A stretch of DNA of 12,906 bases from CAZQDP01 sp964592375 (GCA_964592375.1 CAZQDP010000066.1:1-12906), one strand, 5' to 3'. Shown: positions 1-6,272, numbered from the stretch's first letter. Numbers and translations: made by a program. Notes: a model not told the origin generated them from the letters alone.

Positions 1-559
1 CAGTAAGGCAACTCGGGCACCAGTTGATGATGCGATAGCCTCTATAAATAAGTCCTTTTTCATATAGATTAACAAAAACCTCGCGCACTGCGCGGGAGCA
101 ACCTTCGTCCATGGTAAAACGAAGCCGGGACCAATCGCAAGAACACCCTAATTTTTGTAGTTGCAAAACAATGCGACTGCCAAATTTCTCTTTCCACTCC
201 CAAACACGCTTTAAAAATTGTTCTCTGCCCAAATCGTACTTTGTGATATTTTCCTCAATGCGCAGATATTCTTCTACCTTAATTTGCGTGGCAATGCCGG
301 CATGATCCGTACCCGGAACCCACAGGGCGCTATAGCCTGCCATGCGCTTATAACGGATGAGAATGTCCTGGAAGGTATTATCCAGTGCATGACCCATATG
401 AAGTTGACCCGTCACGTTAGGGGGTGGTATTACGATGGTAAAAGGCTTTTTTGAATGATCTACTTGCGCAGAAAAATAATTATTCTCCTGCCAGAATGTG
501 TACAGCTTTTCCTCTACCGACACAGGTTCATACGTTTTTGCCAATTCTTTTTGTGGCAT
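1..559 (-). CDS. valS: Valyl-tRNA synthetase, N-terminal part (runs off the left edge)
   Basis: Class I aminoacyl-tRNA synthetase that charges tRNA-Val with valine in the cytoplasm. The 186 complete codons visible are the N-terminus of a protein usually near 880 residues. The opening MPQKELAKTYEPVSVEEKLY is typical of ValRS. Residues 45-60 hold the PPPNVTGQLHMGH block, with the class I HIGH signature as HMGH at residues 54-57. WVPGTDHAGIATQ follows and belongs to the catalytic Rossmann fold. The later zinc or editing elements and the KMSKS loop lie outside the window. The ATG at 557-559 is preceded by GAAAGGA about 13 nt upstream. The gene lies 29 nt downstream of the small membrane protein gene, which implies co-transcription with it and the cyclophilin. 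There is no room for a T-box leader directly before it. ValRS rather than IleRS or LeuRS is judged from the N-terminal block. Confidence 0.95.
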   Translation of the reverse strand, partial: MPQKELAKTYEPVSVEEKLYTFWQENNYFSAQVDHSKKPFTIVIPPPNVTGQLHMGHALDNTFQDILIRYKRMAGYSALWVPGTDHAGIATQIKVEEYLRIEENITKYDLGREQFLKRVWEWKEKFGSRIVLQLQKLGCSCDWSRLRFTMDEGCSRAVREVFVNLYEKGLIYRGYRIINWCPSCLT

Positions 560-588
560 ATAAACAACCAATCCTTTCACAACGAAGG

Positions 589-780
589 TTAAATAAACTT
601 TCCTAAGATATAGAGTGCAAAAATTGCAACCGCAGACATGACAATCCCTACGGATTTAAATAAATACAAATAAATGGGTGCATATTCTTCGCCGCAAAAC
701 AGACGCAGTATTGGCGCGGCAACATAAATAACCACAACACCCAAAAAGGACAAGCCCCATAACAAACTATCAATAAGCAC
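589..780 (-). CDS. Small two-helix membrane protein of unknown function
   Basis: A 63-residue protein that I do not recognise. Two hydrophobic segments, about residues 6-27 and 38-60, are separated by a short polar stretch with the acidic pair in CGEEYAP, so it is probably a hairpin in the cytoplasmic membrane. I chose the GTG start at 778-780 because GGAGG lies 7 nt upstream. The frame is open further upstream to an ATG at 834, but that extension (MPCIPALPSLPVKNGG) would be encoded by the arms of a strong hairpin and by the ribosome binding site itself, so it is unlikely to be translated. The gene sits between the cyclophilin (80 nt) and valS (29 nt) in the same orientation. It may only be a conserved operon neighbour; nothing in it suggests a link to tRNA charging. 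Confidence 0.7.
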   Translation of the reverse strand: MLIDSLLWGLSFLGVVVIYVAAPILRLFCGEEYAPIYLYLFKSVGIVMSAVAIFALYILGKFI

Positions 781-800
781 CTTGTAACCTCCATTTTTCA

Positions 801-843
801 CGGGCAGACTTGGCAACGCGGGTATGCATGGCAAGTCCGCCCG
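801..843 (-). promoter_or_regulatory. Strong hairpin between cyclophilin and small membrane protein genes
   Basis: Inverted repeat with arms 801-812 and 832-843 that pair over 12 bp with one G-U pair, and a 19-nt loop. On the minus-strand transcript it lies after the cyclophilin stop and just before the GGAGG of the next gene. No T tract follows on either strand, so it is not a standard intrinsic terminator. An mRNA-processing or stability element, or a structure that tunes translation of the downstream gene, fits better. The structure is seen in the sequence; the role is inferred. Confidence 0.55.
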
Positions 844-860
844 ATAACATTTTACCTATT

Positions 861-1610
861 CTACTCAGAAATAAGAGAAATCTTTTTGATAACCGGTTTA
901 TTGACCGGAGAGTCTCCGTTTACGGGAGTTTTGGCAAGCTCATCGACGACTTCAAGGCCGGTGACAACCTTACCGAAAGCGGCATAGCCGCCATCTAAAG
1001 ACGGATAGTCGGCATGCATGATGAAAAATTGGCTTGAGGCCGAATTTGGATCACCAGAACGTGCCATGGAAATAACGCCACGGGTGTGCTTGAGTGTGTT
1101 TTGTGTAAAGCCGTTCTGAGAAAATTCACCGGGGATTGTCGTGTCTGATCCACCCATGCCGGTTCCTTTTGGGTCACCACCTTGAATCATAAAGCCGGAG
1201 ATAATTCTGTGGAAGGTAAGGCCATCATAAAAGCCTTTTTTCACTAAGCCTACAAAATTTTCAACTGTTTTGGGGGCGTATTCGGGATATAACTCTAAAA
1301 CAATTTTCTTGCCATTTTCCATTACGATTTCTACCATTGGTTTCGCTCCTTCTTTTATAGTCTGCTCATCTTTACCTTGGGTTTCCTGTTCGTTGCTCTG
1401 CGCTGAAGAACTTGCGGCATTACTTTGCTGCGAAGAGGCTGAACCAGTGGACTTTCCATATGTGCCATAGATATACATTGCAATGATGGAAAGTACAATA
1501 ACCAAACCAATTCCGGATACCGAATAAAGCATATGCTTTGTGTTTTTGGCGACCATCTCCGCATGAACTACGGGATCGTCAATTTTCTTTGTGTGCTTTT
1601 TTTGTGCCAT
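861..1610 (-). CDS. Membrane-anchored cyclophilin-type peptidyl-prolyl isomerase
   Basis: A 249-residue peptidyl-prolyl cis-trans isomerase that should act outside the membrane on secreted or surface proteins. The layout is a basic cytoplasmic N-terminus (MAQKKHTKK), one transmembrane segment at about residues 29-49, a Ser/Gln/Glu-rich linker at about 52-90, and a cyclophilin domain at about 91-249. The hallmark residues are present: FHR at 133-135 with the catalytic Arg135, FMIQGGD at 140-146, MARSG at 182-186, and QFFI at 194-197. The position usually held by the cyclosporin-binding Trp is Tyr209 (GGYAAFG), as is common in bacterial cyclophilins, so low cyclosporin sensitivity is expected. 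No lipobox Cys is seen, so the anchor is a transmembrane helix and not a lipid. GGAGGG lies 9 nt before the ATG. A promoter at 1647-1674 would give a leader of about 30 nt. The stop is TAG. Confidence 0.93.
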   Translation of the reverse strand: MAQKKHTKKIDDPVVHAEMVAKNTKHMLYSVSGIGLVIVLSIIAMYIYGTYGKSTGSASSQQSNAASSSAQSNEQETQGKDEQTIKEGAKPMVEIVMENGKKIVLELYPEYAPKTVENFVGLVKKGFYDGLTFHRIISGFMIQGGDPKGTGMGGSDTTIPGEFSQNGFTQNTLKHTRGVISMARSGDPNSASSQFFIMHADYPSLDGGYAAFGKVVTGLEVVDELAKTPVNGDSPVNKPVIKKISLISE

Positions 1611-1646
1611 AAATTTTATCCCTCCAATGAAATTTGCTAATATAAT

Positions 1647-1674
1647 ATTATATCACATATTATACATTTTTCAA
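1647..1674 (-). promoter_or_regulatory. Candidate sigma-A promoter of the cyclophilin - valS operon
   Basis: On the minus strand TTGAAA (1669-1674) and TATAAT (1647-1652) are separated by 16 bp. Transcription would start near 1640, about 30 nt before the cyclophilin ATG, leaving just room for the GGAGGG site. A second TATAAT with a preceding TG lies at 1659-1664 and could be an alternative -10 element. It is back to back with the prfA promoter. Confidence 0.65.
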
Positions 1675-1714
1675 GTATTTTTACCGCAAAATATTTTATT
1701 TAAGTGTATTGGTA

Positions 1715-1743
1715 TTGAAATTCATGTAAAAAAAAGATATAAT
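1715..1743 (+). promoter_or_regulatory. Candidate sigma-A promoter of prfA
   Basis: TTGAAA (1715-1720) and a perfect TATAAT (1738-1743) are separated by the ideal 17 bp. Transcription would begin near 1750. That leaves a leader of about 97 nt before prfA, containing the short reading frame at 1776-1862 with its own ribosome binding site. It is the best-matching promoter in the window. Confidence 0.8.
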
Positions 1744-1775
1744 GGTTAAAAACAAAGCATGCAAAGGTGAGAGAT

Positions 1776-1862
1776 ATGCCTTATGCAAGAAGGAATATCT
1801 TCAATACAAAGCCTCGTGCGAAGACGCAAGAAAGGAAATATAAAACATGTTTGATAAATTAG
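1776..1862 (+). CDS. Possible leader peptide in the prfA 5' region, ending in UAG
   Basis: A 28-codon frame beginning ATG-CCT-TAT with the Shine-Dalgarno-like AAAGGTGAG directly upstream (about 1763-1771). The peptide is strongly basic (MPYARRN... KPRAKTQERKYK), with AGA and AGG codons near its start. It is the first frame on the predicted prfA transcript. It runs over the prfA start codon in another frame and stops at TAG (1860-1862), 13-15 nt inside prfA. Ribosomes finishing here would be on top of the prfA initiation region, which suggests coupling. Because RF1, the prfA product, reads UAG, an autoregulatory role is conceivable. It could also be a chance frame; no homolog is known to me. 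Confidence 0.35.
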   Translation: MPYARRNIFNTKPRAKTQERKYKTCLIN

Positions 1863-2920
1863 AAGCGACGGATTTTCGATATGAGGAGTTAAATCAGCTG
1901 GTATCTGACCCCGCGGTGATTGCGGATAATCAGAAGTGGACTCAGCTATGCATAGAGCTTTCTGAAATTACGCCTCTTATTATGAAATTCCGTGAATACA
2001 AAAAGCTAAGAGAGGATATTGATGGAGCAAGGGATATGCAAGCCTTGGAAACCGATAAGGAATTCAAGGAACTGTTACGCCTTGAGATTGAAGAGAACAG
2101 TAAAAAAATGGAGCAGGTAGCCGATGAACTCAAGGTGCTACTTTTACCTAAGGATGTGGATGATGATAAAAATGTCATCATGGAAATTCGGGCAGGTACC
2201 GGTGGAGAGGAAGCCGCGCTGTTTGCCGCCAGCTTATTTCGCATGTATGCTATGTATGCAGACAATCATAAGCTGAAGGTTGAGATTATGGATGAAAATT
2301 CTACCGAGCTTGGTGGGTATAAGGAAATCGTTTTTTCTGTATCCGGCAAGGGCGCATATAGTAAGCTCAGGTTTGAAAGCGGAGTGCATCGTGTACAAAG
2401 GGTGCCGGAAACGGAGGCGGGTGGTCGGATACATACCTCTGCAGTCACCGTTGCGGTGCTACCCGAGGCACAGGATATGGATGTTGAAATCAATACAAAT
2501 GATCTTCGAATCGATGTATATCGTGCCAGTGGAGCAGGGGGGCAACATATTAATAAGACGGAATCTGCAGTGCGTATTACTCATTTGCCTACCGGATTTG
2601 TGGTGGCATGTCAATCGGAGCGTTCGCAGTTTCAAAACAAAGATACAGCGATGAAAATTTTGCGTTCAAAGCTATATGACTATTTATGTCAGCAGCAGGA
2701 TGCCGAGCTTGCCAAGGCTCGTAAGGATCAAGTGGGTTCGGGCGACCGGAGCGAACGAATAAGAACCTACAACTACCCCCAAGGACGGGTAACGGATCAC
2801 CGAATAAACCTTACCCTTTATAAAATTGATGCCATTTTAAACGGTGCTGTGGATGAGCTGATTGAGGCACTGTCTATTGATCGACAGACCAAACTTTTAA
2901 GGCAGGAAGAAACAGAATAA
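1847..2920 (+). CDS. prfA: Peptide chain release factor 1
   Basis: RF1 recognises UAA and UAG in the ribosomal A site and triggers hydrolysis of the finished peptide. The 357-residue length is normal. The N-terminal helical domain covers about residues 1-100. It is followed by the IMEIRAGTGGEEAALFA block of class I bacterial release factors, the PxT-type codon-recognition element as PET at 187-189, the RF1-type GGRIHTSAVTVAVLPE, and the peptidyl-transferase motif GGQ at 231-233 within GAGGQHINKTESA. Gln233 is the residue methylated by PrmC in characterised RF1. RF1 and not RF2 is assigned because of PET and the RIHTSAVTVAV block, and there is no in-frame UGA frameshift site. The ATG is preceded by AAAGGAA. 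The usual neighbour prmC is absent; the gene has its own promoter, and the ZIP gene follows after 82 nt without a terminator. Stop is TAA. Confidence 0.97.
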   Translation: MFDKLEATDFRYEELNQLVSDPAVIADNQKWTQLCIELSEITPLIMKFREYKKLREDIDGARDMQALETDKEFKELLRLEIEENSKKMEQVADELKVLLLPKDVDDDKNVIMEIRAGTGGEEAALFAASLFRMYAMYADNHKLKVEIMDENSTELGGYKEIVFSVSGKGAYSKLRFESGVHRVQRVPETEAGGRIHTSAVTVAVLPEAQDMDVEINTNDLRIDVYRASGAGGQHINKTESAVRITHLPTGFVVACQSERSQFQNKDTAMKILRSKLYDYLCQQQDAELAKARKDQVGSGDRSERIRTYNYPQGRVTDHRINLTLYKIDAILNGAVDELIEALSIDRQTKLLRQEETE

Positions 2921-3002
2921 AAGAATAATCATTGCCCCACTCGCATATTTTAGGGTACGCTAATATTGAAAGCTGCTCTTTGAAAAAAACGGAGGTGAGC
3001 GA

Positions 3003-3719
3003 GTGGGATTTCTTTCGCTGGCGGGCGCAGGACTCATGGCCGGAATTGCAGGCACGGGTTTGGGTGGGATTATCGCAGCTGTGATAAGCAATCGAAACAC
3101 AAAGCTACTGGCGGTCATCATGTCCTTTGCGGCAGGACTGATGCTGGCGGTTACCTGCTTTGATTTATTGCCGGGCGCATTTGAAGCTGGTGGCAGTGGA
3201 ACAGGCATTGCCGGTTGCATATCGGGTTTTGTACTGATGATGTACTTAGAGACCCATTTGCAACAGCCTGTATGCACCGCAAAAAATGAGCGGTTATATT
3301 ATGCAGGGATTTTGACCGGAATTGGTATTGCATTACATAATTTCCCCGAAGGGCTTGCAATTGGTGCAGGCTTTGAATCCTCTGTGGCATTGGGCTATAA
3401 GTTGCTATTAACTATTGCACTGCACGATGTGCCAGAAGGAATTGCAATGGGACTTCCGCTGAAAATGTCGGGCGTTGGAAAAACAAAAATGATTACATAC
3501 ACTTTTTTAGCAGGAATGCCGACTGCCCTTGGTGCTCTTTTCGGAAAGGCATTGGGGAGCGTTTCCCCTTTATTTATTTCCTTAAGCCTTGGACTTGCCG
3601 CTGGAGCGATGCTCCATGTGGTGTTTGGCGATCTGTTGCCAGAGGCTGGGGACATACACCGTGGAAGACTCAATACACTTAGCTTGATTGTAGGTTTGAT
3701 TATAGGAATGATGATTTAA
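3003..3719 (+). CDS. ZIP-family metal transporter
   Basis: A 238-residue integral membrane protein of the ZIP (ZRT/IRT-like) family, which imports zinc or other divalent metals. Hydrophobic segments span almost the whole length, consistent with about eight helices. The two metal-site motifs of the family are intact: HNFPEG at residues 112-117 and HDVPEG at 141-146, the transport-site helices of ZupT-like proteins. The His-rich cytoplasmic loop found in many ZIPs is very short here. The start is GTG at 3003, chosen because GGAGGTGA ends just upstream (GGAGG 7 nt from the start). It follows prfA on the same strand with no terminator between, so it is probably transcribed from the prfA promoter, and it ends before the terminator at 3843. 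Metal specificity cannot be read from the sequence. Confidence 0.92.
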   Translation: MGFLSLAGAGLMAGIAGTGLGGIIAAVISNRNTKLLAVIMSFAAGLMLAVTCFDLLPGAFEAGGSGTGIAGCISGFVLMMYLETHLQQPVCTAKNERLYYAGILTGIGIALHNFPEGLAIGAGFESSVALGYKLLLTIALHDVPEGIAMGLPLKMSGVGKTKMITYTFLAGMPTALGALFGKALGSVSPLFISLSLGLAAGAMLHVVFGDLLPEAGDIHRGRLNTLSLIVGLIIGMMI

Positions 3720-3770
3720 CGGGGCTAAAAGGATATGATTATTGAAAATATACAGGTTATATTATCTTCT

Positions 3771-3797
3771 TGCAAAAAATATAAAATATTTCTTGCA
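3771..3797. repeat. AT-rich 27-bp imperfect palindrome
   Basis: Arms 3771-3782 and 3786-3797 are complementary at 11 of 12 positions around a 3-base centre, and the element contains AAATAT/ATATTT. The octamer TTCTTGCA occurs twice as a direct repeat, at 3767-3774 and at 3790-3797. It lies in the non-coding stretch after the ZIP gene. It could be an operator, a weak bidirectional terminator or part of an attachment site. No function can be assigned from one copy. Confidence 0.4.
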
Positions 3798-3842
3798 CTA
3801 TCCCAAAGAAAGTGACAAATAGTTCAAATATCTTGATTTATT

Positions 3843-3870
3843 GCGGAGGCTGTGCCTCTGCTTTTTTTTT
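3843..3870 (+). terminator. Intrinsic terminator of the prfA - ZIP unit
   Basis: GCGGAGGC and GCCTCTGC form an 8-bp stem (one G-U) around a TGT loop, directly followed by nine T residues. It is a textbook rho-independent terminator on the plus strand. It separates the chromosomal genes from the phage-type genes and means the latter need their own promoter. Confidence 0.92.
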
Positions 3871-3885
3871 GCACAAATCGACAAG

Positions 3886-3933
3886 TGACACGTCAAAAAA
3901 AGTTTGAATGCCCAGATGACACGTGATAAAAAG
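3886..3933. repeat. Pair of 17-bp direct repeats upstream of the virion operon
   Basis: Copies at 3886-3902 and 3917-3933 match the pattern TGACACGTSAWAAAAAG and differ at two positions. They are 31 bp apart, about three helical turns, so both would face the same side of the DNA. A shorter match, AAGTGACA, occurs at 3810-3817. The location 60-125 bp upstream of the candidate -10 element fits an activator or repressor binding site for the phage-type genes. The function is inferred. Confidence 0.5.
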
Positions 3934-3992
3934 CGCAATGTCGAATTTTCTGCTACGAAAAATAATGTTGGAAAGGGATGGAAAATGCCTTG

Positions 3993-4001
3993 TGTTATGA
4001 T
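3993..4001 (+). promoter_or_regulatory. Candidate extended -10 promoter of the virion operon
   Basis: TGtTATGAT matches an extended -10 element, and no good -35 hexamer lies 16-18 bp upstream. Transcription would start near 4008 and give a leader of about 68 nt before the scaffold gene. The missing -35 and the repeats upstream would suit activator-dependent transcription. A weaker alternative is TTGAAT (3904-3909) with TAAAAA (3927-3932). The tract 3720-4075 around these sites holds no convincing gene. Confidence 0.4.
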
Positions 4002-4009
4002 AGCCTCAA

Positions 4010-4057
4010 GGTCGCAAAAAAATAAAAATGAAGTTGCCTCTCAAAATCTATGCGACC
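4010..4057 (+). repeat. Inverted repeat in the virion operon leader
   Basis: GGTCGCA (4010-4016) and TGCGACC (4051-4057) are perfect 7-bp complements separated by 34 nt. In the predicted transcript the first arm is at the extreme 5' end and the second ends a few nucleotides before the AAAGGAG of the scaffold gene. A 5' protective stem that leaves the ribosome binding site free is one reading. Chance pairing is possible for arms this short. Confidence 0.4.
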
Positions 4058-4075
4058 AAAAGAAAGGAGAAAAAA

Positions 4076-4627
4076 ATGGAACTATTTGCAGGAAAAAAAC
4101 TGGGGTTTCCAACCAAATTCAAGAAGGATGCCGAGACCGAAAGGAAATTGCTGCAAGCGAGCATGAGCGCAGAGGAGGTGTTGGAGCGACTAAGTGCAAT
4201 GCTAGGTGCAAAAGACACCGACGAGCTTATCCGTGATGTGGAGCAGCTGATTGCTGAAGAGGGGAATAAGGATATGGTGGATATGATTTTTTCTGACGCC
4301 ATAGAAAAAATCTCACGAGACTATCCCGATGCAAACCCAAAAGAGCTGGCCGCAAATGAGGATTTCATGAACAGCTTATTTCAGGGCATAGATCCCATTA
4401 AGGCCTATAAGCTCACGAAGGTAGACGAATTGCTTGCGAAGAATATGCAAGCACAAAAAAAGAGTGAGCCAAATGGCGACGAGCAAAAAAGGAACAGCAG
4501 AATAGCAGAGGTTGGGGTAACCCCCAGCAACAGCATGCAGGTCAATATGGATCCATCTAGGATGACCATGGAGGAACTGAAAAAAATTAAAGAAAGAGTA
4601 GCAAGAGGGGAACGGGTCATACTGTAA
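4076..4627 (+). CDS. Phage capsid scaffold-like protein
   Basis: A 183-residue, strongly charged and largely helical protein directly upstream of the major capsid gene, the usual place of a phage scaffolding protein that guides shell assembly and is then removed. It is not a recognised family by sequence alone. Helix-forming stretches occupy about residues 10-75. A polar low-complexity section (QAQKKSEPNGDEQKRNS) lies at about 125-140. A short C-terminal helix begins at MTMEELKKIKERV; such basic C-terminal helices bind the capsid protein in known scaffolds. The start at 4076 is chosen because AAAGGAG precedes it; the longer frame from 4028 has no such site and would be translated through it. 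The capsid gene follows after 24 nt. No separate protease gene is seen. Confidence 0.6.
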   Translation: MELFAGKKLGFPTKFKKDAETERKLLQASMSAEEVLERLSAMLGAKDTDELIRDVEQLIAEEGNKDMVDMIFSDAIEKISRDYPDANPKELAANEDFMNSLFQGIDPIKAYKLTKVDELLAKNMQAQKKSEPNGDEQKRNSRIAEVGVTPSNSMQVNMDPSRMTMEELKKIKERVARGERVIL

Positions 4628-4651
4628 CCCAAAAAAAAGGAGGATAAAACA

Positions 4652-5878
4652 ATGTATAAACTTTTTGATATGAATTTAAGAAAATTTGATGTGGATTTAA
4701 ACGTACAGACAACTTCCGGTGATCCTGCAAGCATGAGAATTTTTTATGACAGAAATCTTGTGCTCCATGCACAGCCGGCGCTCATTCATGACCAGTTTGG
4801 TCAGAAAAGAAATATTCCTGCAGGGAATGGCAAAAAAGTTGTATTCAGAAAGCTTTCTCCCCTGCCGAAAGCCACACAGCCCCTTGTGGAAGGCAGTACA
4901 CCTACGGGTAACTCAATGATTTGGACCAATATTGAGTCCAGTCTTCAGCAGTATGGTGATTATATTACCATATCCGATGTGCTTCAGCTCACCGGTGTGG
5001 ACAACAATCTGATAGAAGCCGGTGAAATCTTGGCCGCTCAAGCAGGGGAAACGCTTGACAGCATTACCCGTGAGGTCATAAGTGCAGGAACCAATGTGCA
5101 GTATGCAAGTGCAAAAATGGCAAGACATTTGCTTGTCGGCGGGCAGGAGAGTGGCAATGATTATCTTACGGTAGAGGAAATCAAAAAAGCATCTCGAAGC
5201 CTGAAGCGAAACAATGCAAAGAGAATAAACGGTTTTTATGTAGGAATTATTCATCCCGATGTCGTTTATGACCTGACAAGCGACCCTGCTTGGGAAAACG
5301 TGAGAACCTATTGCGATCCGAAAGATATGTACTATGGTGAAGCAGGCAGAATTCATGGTGTTCGTTTTATTGAAACATCGGAAGCAAAGGTGTTTTCTGC
5401 ACCTGCTCTTTCGGCTGAATCAGCAAGCCTTACCATTGCTACTGTCTCAGAACAAACTAAAACCATAACTATTTCGCAGACGCTCACAAGTGCAGAGCTT
5501 GCAGCACTCGCAGGCAGAAAAGTGCTGATTTGCGGTGTAAGCTATACAATTGCCTCTGCCACGTCAAGCGGCATAGTGCTTGCTGAAAGCTTTGCAAGTG
5601 GTGATAGTGCACCATCCTCGGCGGATGTGGTATATCCGGGCGAGGCAGGCGCTATCGGCCGAAATATCTACTCCACACTTATTTTAGGTGCGGATGCATA
5701 TGGTGTGACCACCATCGAAGGCGGCGGACTGCGCAATATTGTGAAGCAGCTTGGCTCCGGAGGCACAGCAGATCCACTGGATCAGAGAGCCACAACGGGC
5801 TGGAAGGCACTTAAAACTGCTGAAATACTTGTAGATGAATATATGGTGCGTATTGAAACCACATCTAGCTATTCTTAA
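4652..5878 (+). CDS. N4-gp56-family major capsid protein with an inserted domain
   Basis: Main shell protein of a tailed-phage head, HK97-like fold, 408 residues. The resemblance to the N4-gp56 family is clear. The central WTNIESSLQQYGDYITISDV (about 91-110) and the helix after it (GEILAAQAGETLDSITREV) are typical. So are FYVGIIHPDVVYDLTSDPAW (195-214) and the end LILGADAYGVTTIEGGG ... DPLDQRATTGWKALKTAEIL (about 343-392). Residues about 250-330 are unlike the rest: Ser/Ala/Thr-rich with alternating beta-type hydrophobics (SLTIATVSEQTKTITISQ), which suggests a surface-exposed inserted domain. AAAGGAGG precedes the ATG. It follows the scaffold gene and precedes a small virion gene, the head module of a phage. 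Base and codon use look like the flanking chromosomal genes by eye. Confidence 0.92.
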   Translation: MYKLFDMNLRKFDVDLNVQTTSGDPASMRIFYDRNLVLHAQPALIHDQFGQKRNIPAGNGKKVVFRKLSPLPKATQPLVEGSTPTGNSMIWTNIESSLQQYGDYITISDVLQLTGVDNNLIEAGEILAAQAGETLDSITREVISAGTNVQYASAKMARHLLVGGQESGNDYLTVEEIKKASRSLKRNNAKRINGFYVGIIHPDVVYDLTSDPAWENVRTYCDPKDMYYGEAGRIHGVRFIETSEAKVFSAPALSAESASLTIATVSEQTKTITISQTLTSAELAALAGRKVLICGVSYTIASATSSGIVLAESFASGDSAPSSADVVYPGEAGAIGRNIYSTLILGADAYGVTTIEGGGLRNIVKQLGSGGTADPLDQRATTGWKALKTAEILVDEYMVRIETTSSYS

Positions 5879-5895
5879 AGAGGAGGAATGAATAT

Positions 5896-6168
5896 ATGCC
5901 GGCAAAAAAAGAAAAATTGCAAACGGGTGAGGACTTAAACCAATTAGAAACCATTTTTTTGATGCAGGACGCAAGCAATACAAAAAGCGATGTGACAGTG
6001 ACACTAAATGGTGTAAACTACCAGCTTCAAAGAGGAAAGCCTGTGCAGGTACCAAAGTTTATTAAATTGGTGCTTGATCACAGCTATCGTCAGCAGATGG
6101 CAGCAAGTGAGCTCTCGAGCAGACTATGCGGAAGCTTTTCAGACAAAATGAGACAAATAGAAGGATGA
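5896..6168 (+). CDS. Small phage virion-associated protein
   Basis: A 90-residue protein encoded 17 nt after the capsid gene with a strong AGGAGG site. The N-terminus is Lys-rich and polar. Residues about 34-60 have the pattern VTVTLNGVNYQLQRGKPVQVPKFI, followed by a helix (VLDHSYRQQM). Short proteins with a 'NG-x-x-Y-x-(I/L)-x-RG-x-P-V-x-VP' core are common next to capsid genes of several phage groups, where they are counted as minor structural or decoration proteins. That resemblance is from memory of the pattern, not a search. The stop is TGA and hairpins follow at once. Confidence 0.55.
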   Translation: MPAKKEKLQTGEDLNQLETIFLMQDASNTKSDVTVTLNGVNYQLQRGKPVQVPKFIKLVLDHSYRQQMAASELSSRLCGSFSDKMRQIEG

Positions 6169-6177
6169 ATTTATCCT

Positions 6178-6199
6178 CTCTGCCTCGTGCAGGGCAGAG
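6178..6199 (+). repeat. Hairpin just after the head genes
   Basis: CTCTGCC (6178-6184) pairs perfectly with GGCAGAG (6193-6199) around an 8-nt loop that includes a further G-U pair. It starts 9 nt after the stop of the small virion gene. No T tract follows, so by itself it is not a terminator. It may protect the 3' end of the capsid mRNA or act with the terminator at 6240. Confidence 0.5.
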
Positions 6200-6239
6200 T
6201 GCATATGGATAGATAGTAAAACAGGATTGTATTTTGGGG

Positions 6240-6272
6240 AAAGGGTGCACAACGCAACGTGCATCCTTTTTT
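6240..6272 (+). terminator. Intrinsic terminator or attenuator between head and fibre genes
   Basis: AAAGGGTGCAC (6240-6250) pairs with GTGCATCCTTT (6259-6269) over 11 bp with one G-U, around an 8-nt loop, and is followed by T residues (TTTCTTT). No clear promoter is visible before the fibre gene at 6326. Partial read-through is therefore likely, lowering fibre and tail expression relative to the capsid. Confidence 0.75.

Noticed and set aside
781..834. N-terminal extension of the small membrane protein from the ATG at 834
   Set aside because: It is encoded largely by the hairpin and the GGAGG site of the GTG start, and the extension resembles no protein.
3735..3815. 26-codon frame after the ZIP gene (MIIENIQVILSSC...)
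   Set aside because: The AAAAGG is only 2 nt from the ATG and the frame is very short; it could be a gene remnant, but nothing supports translation.
3904..4236. 110-codon plus-strand frame starting before the scaffold gene
   Set aside because: It overlaps the scaffold gene in another frame, has no ribosome binding site, and its product has an unstructured, biased composition typical of a shadow frame.
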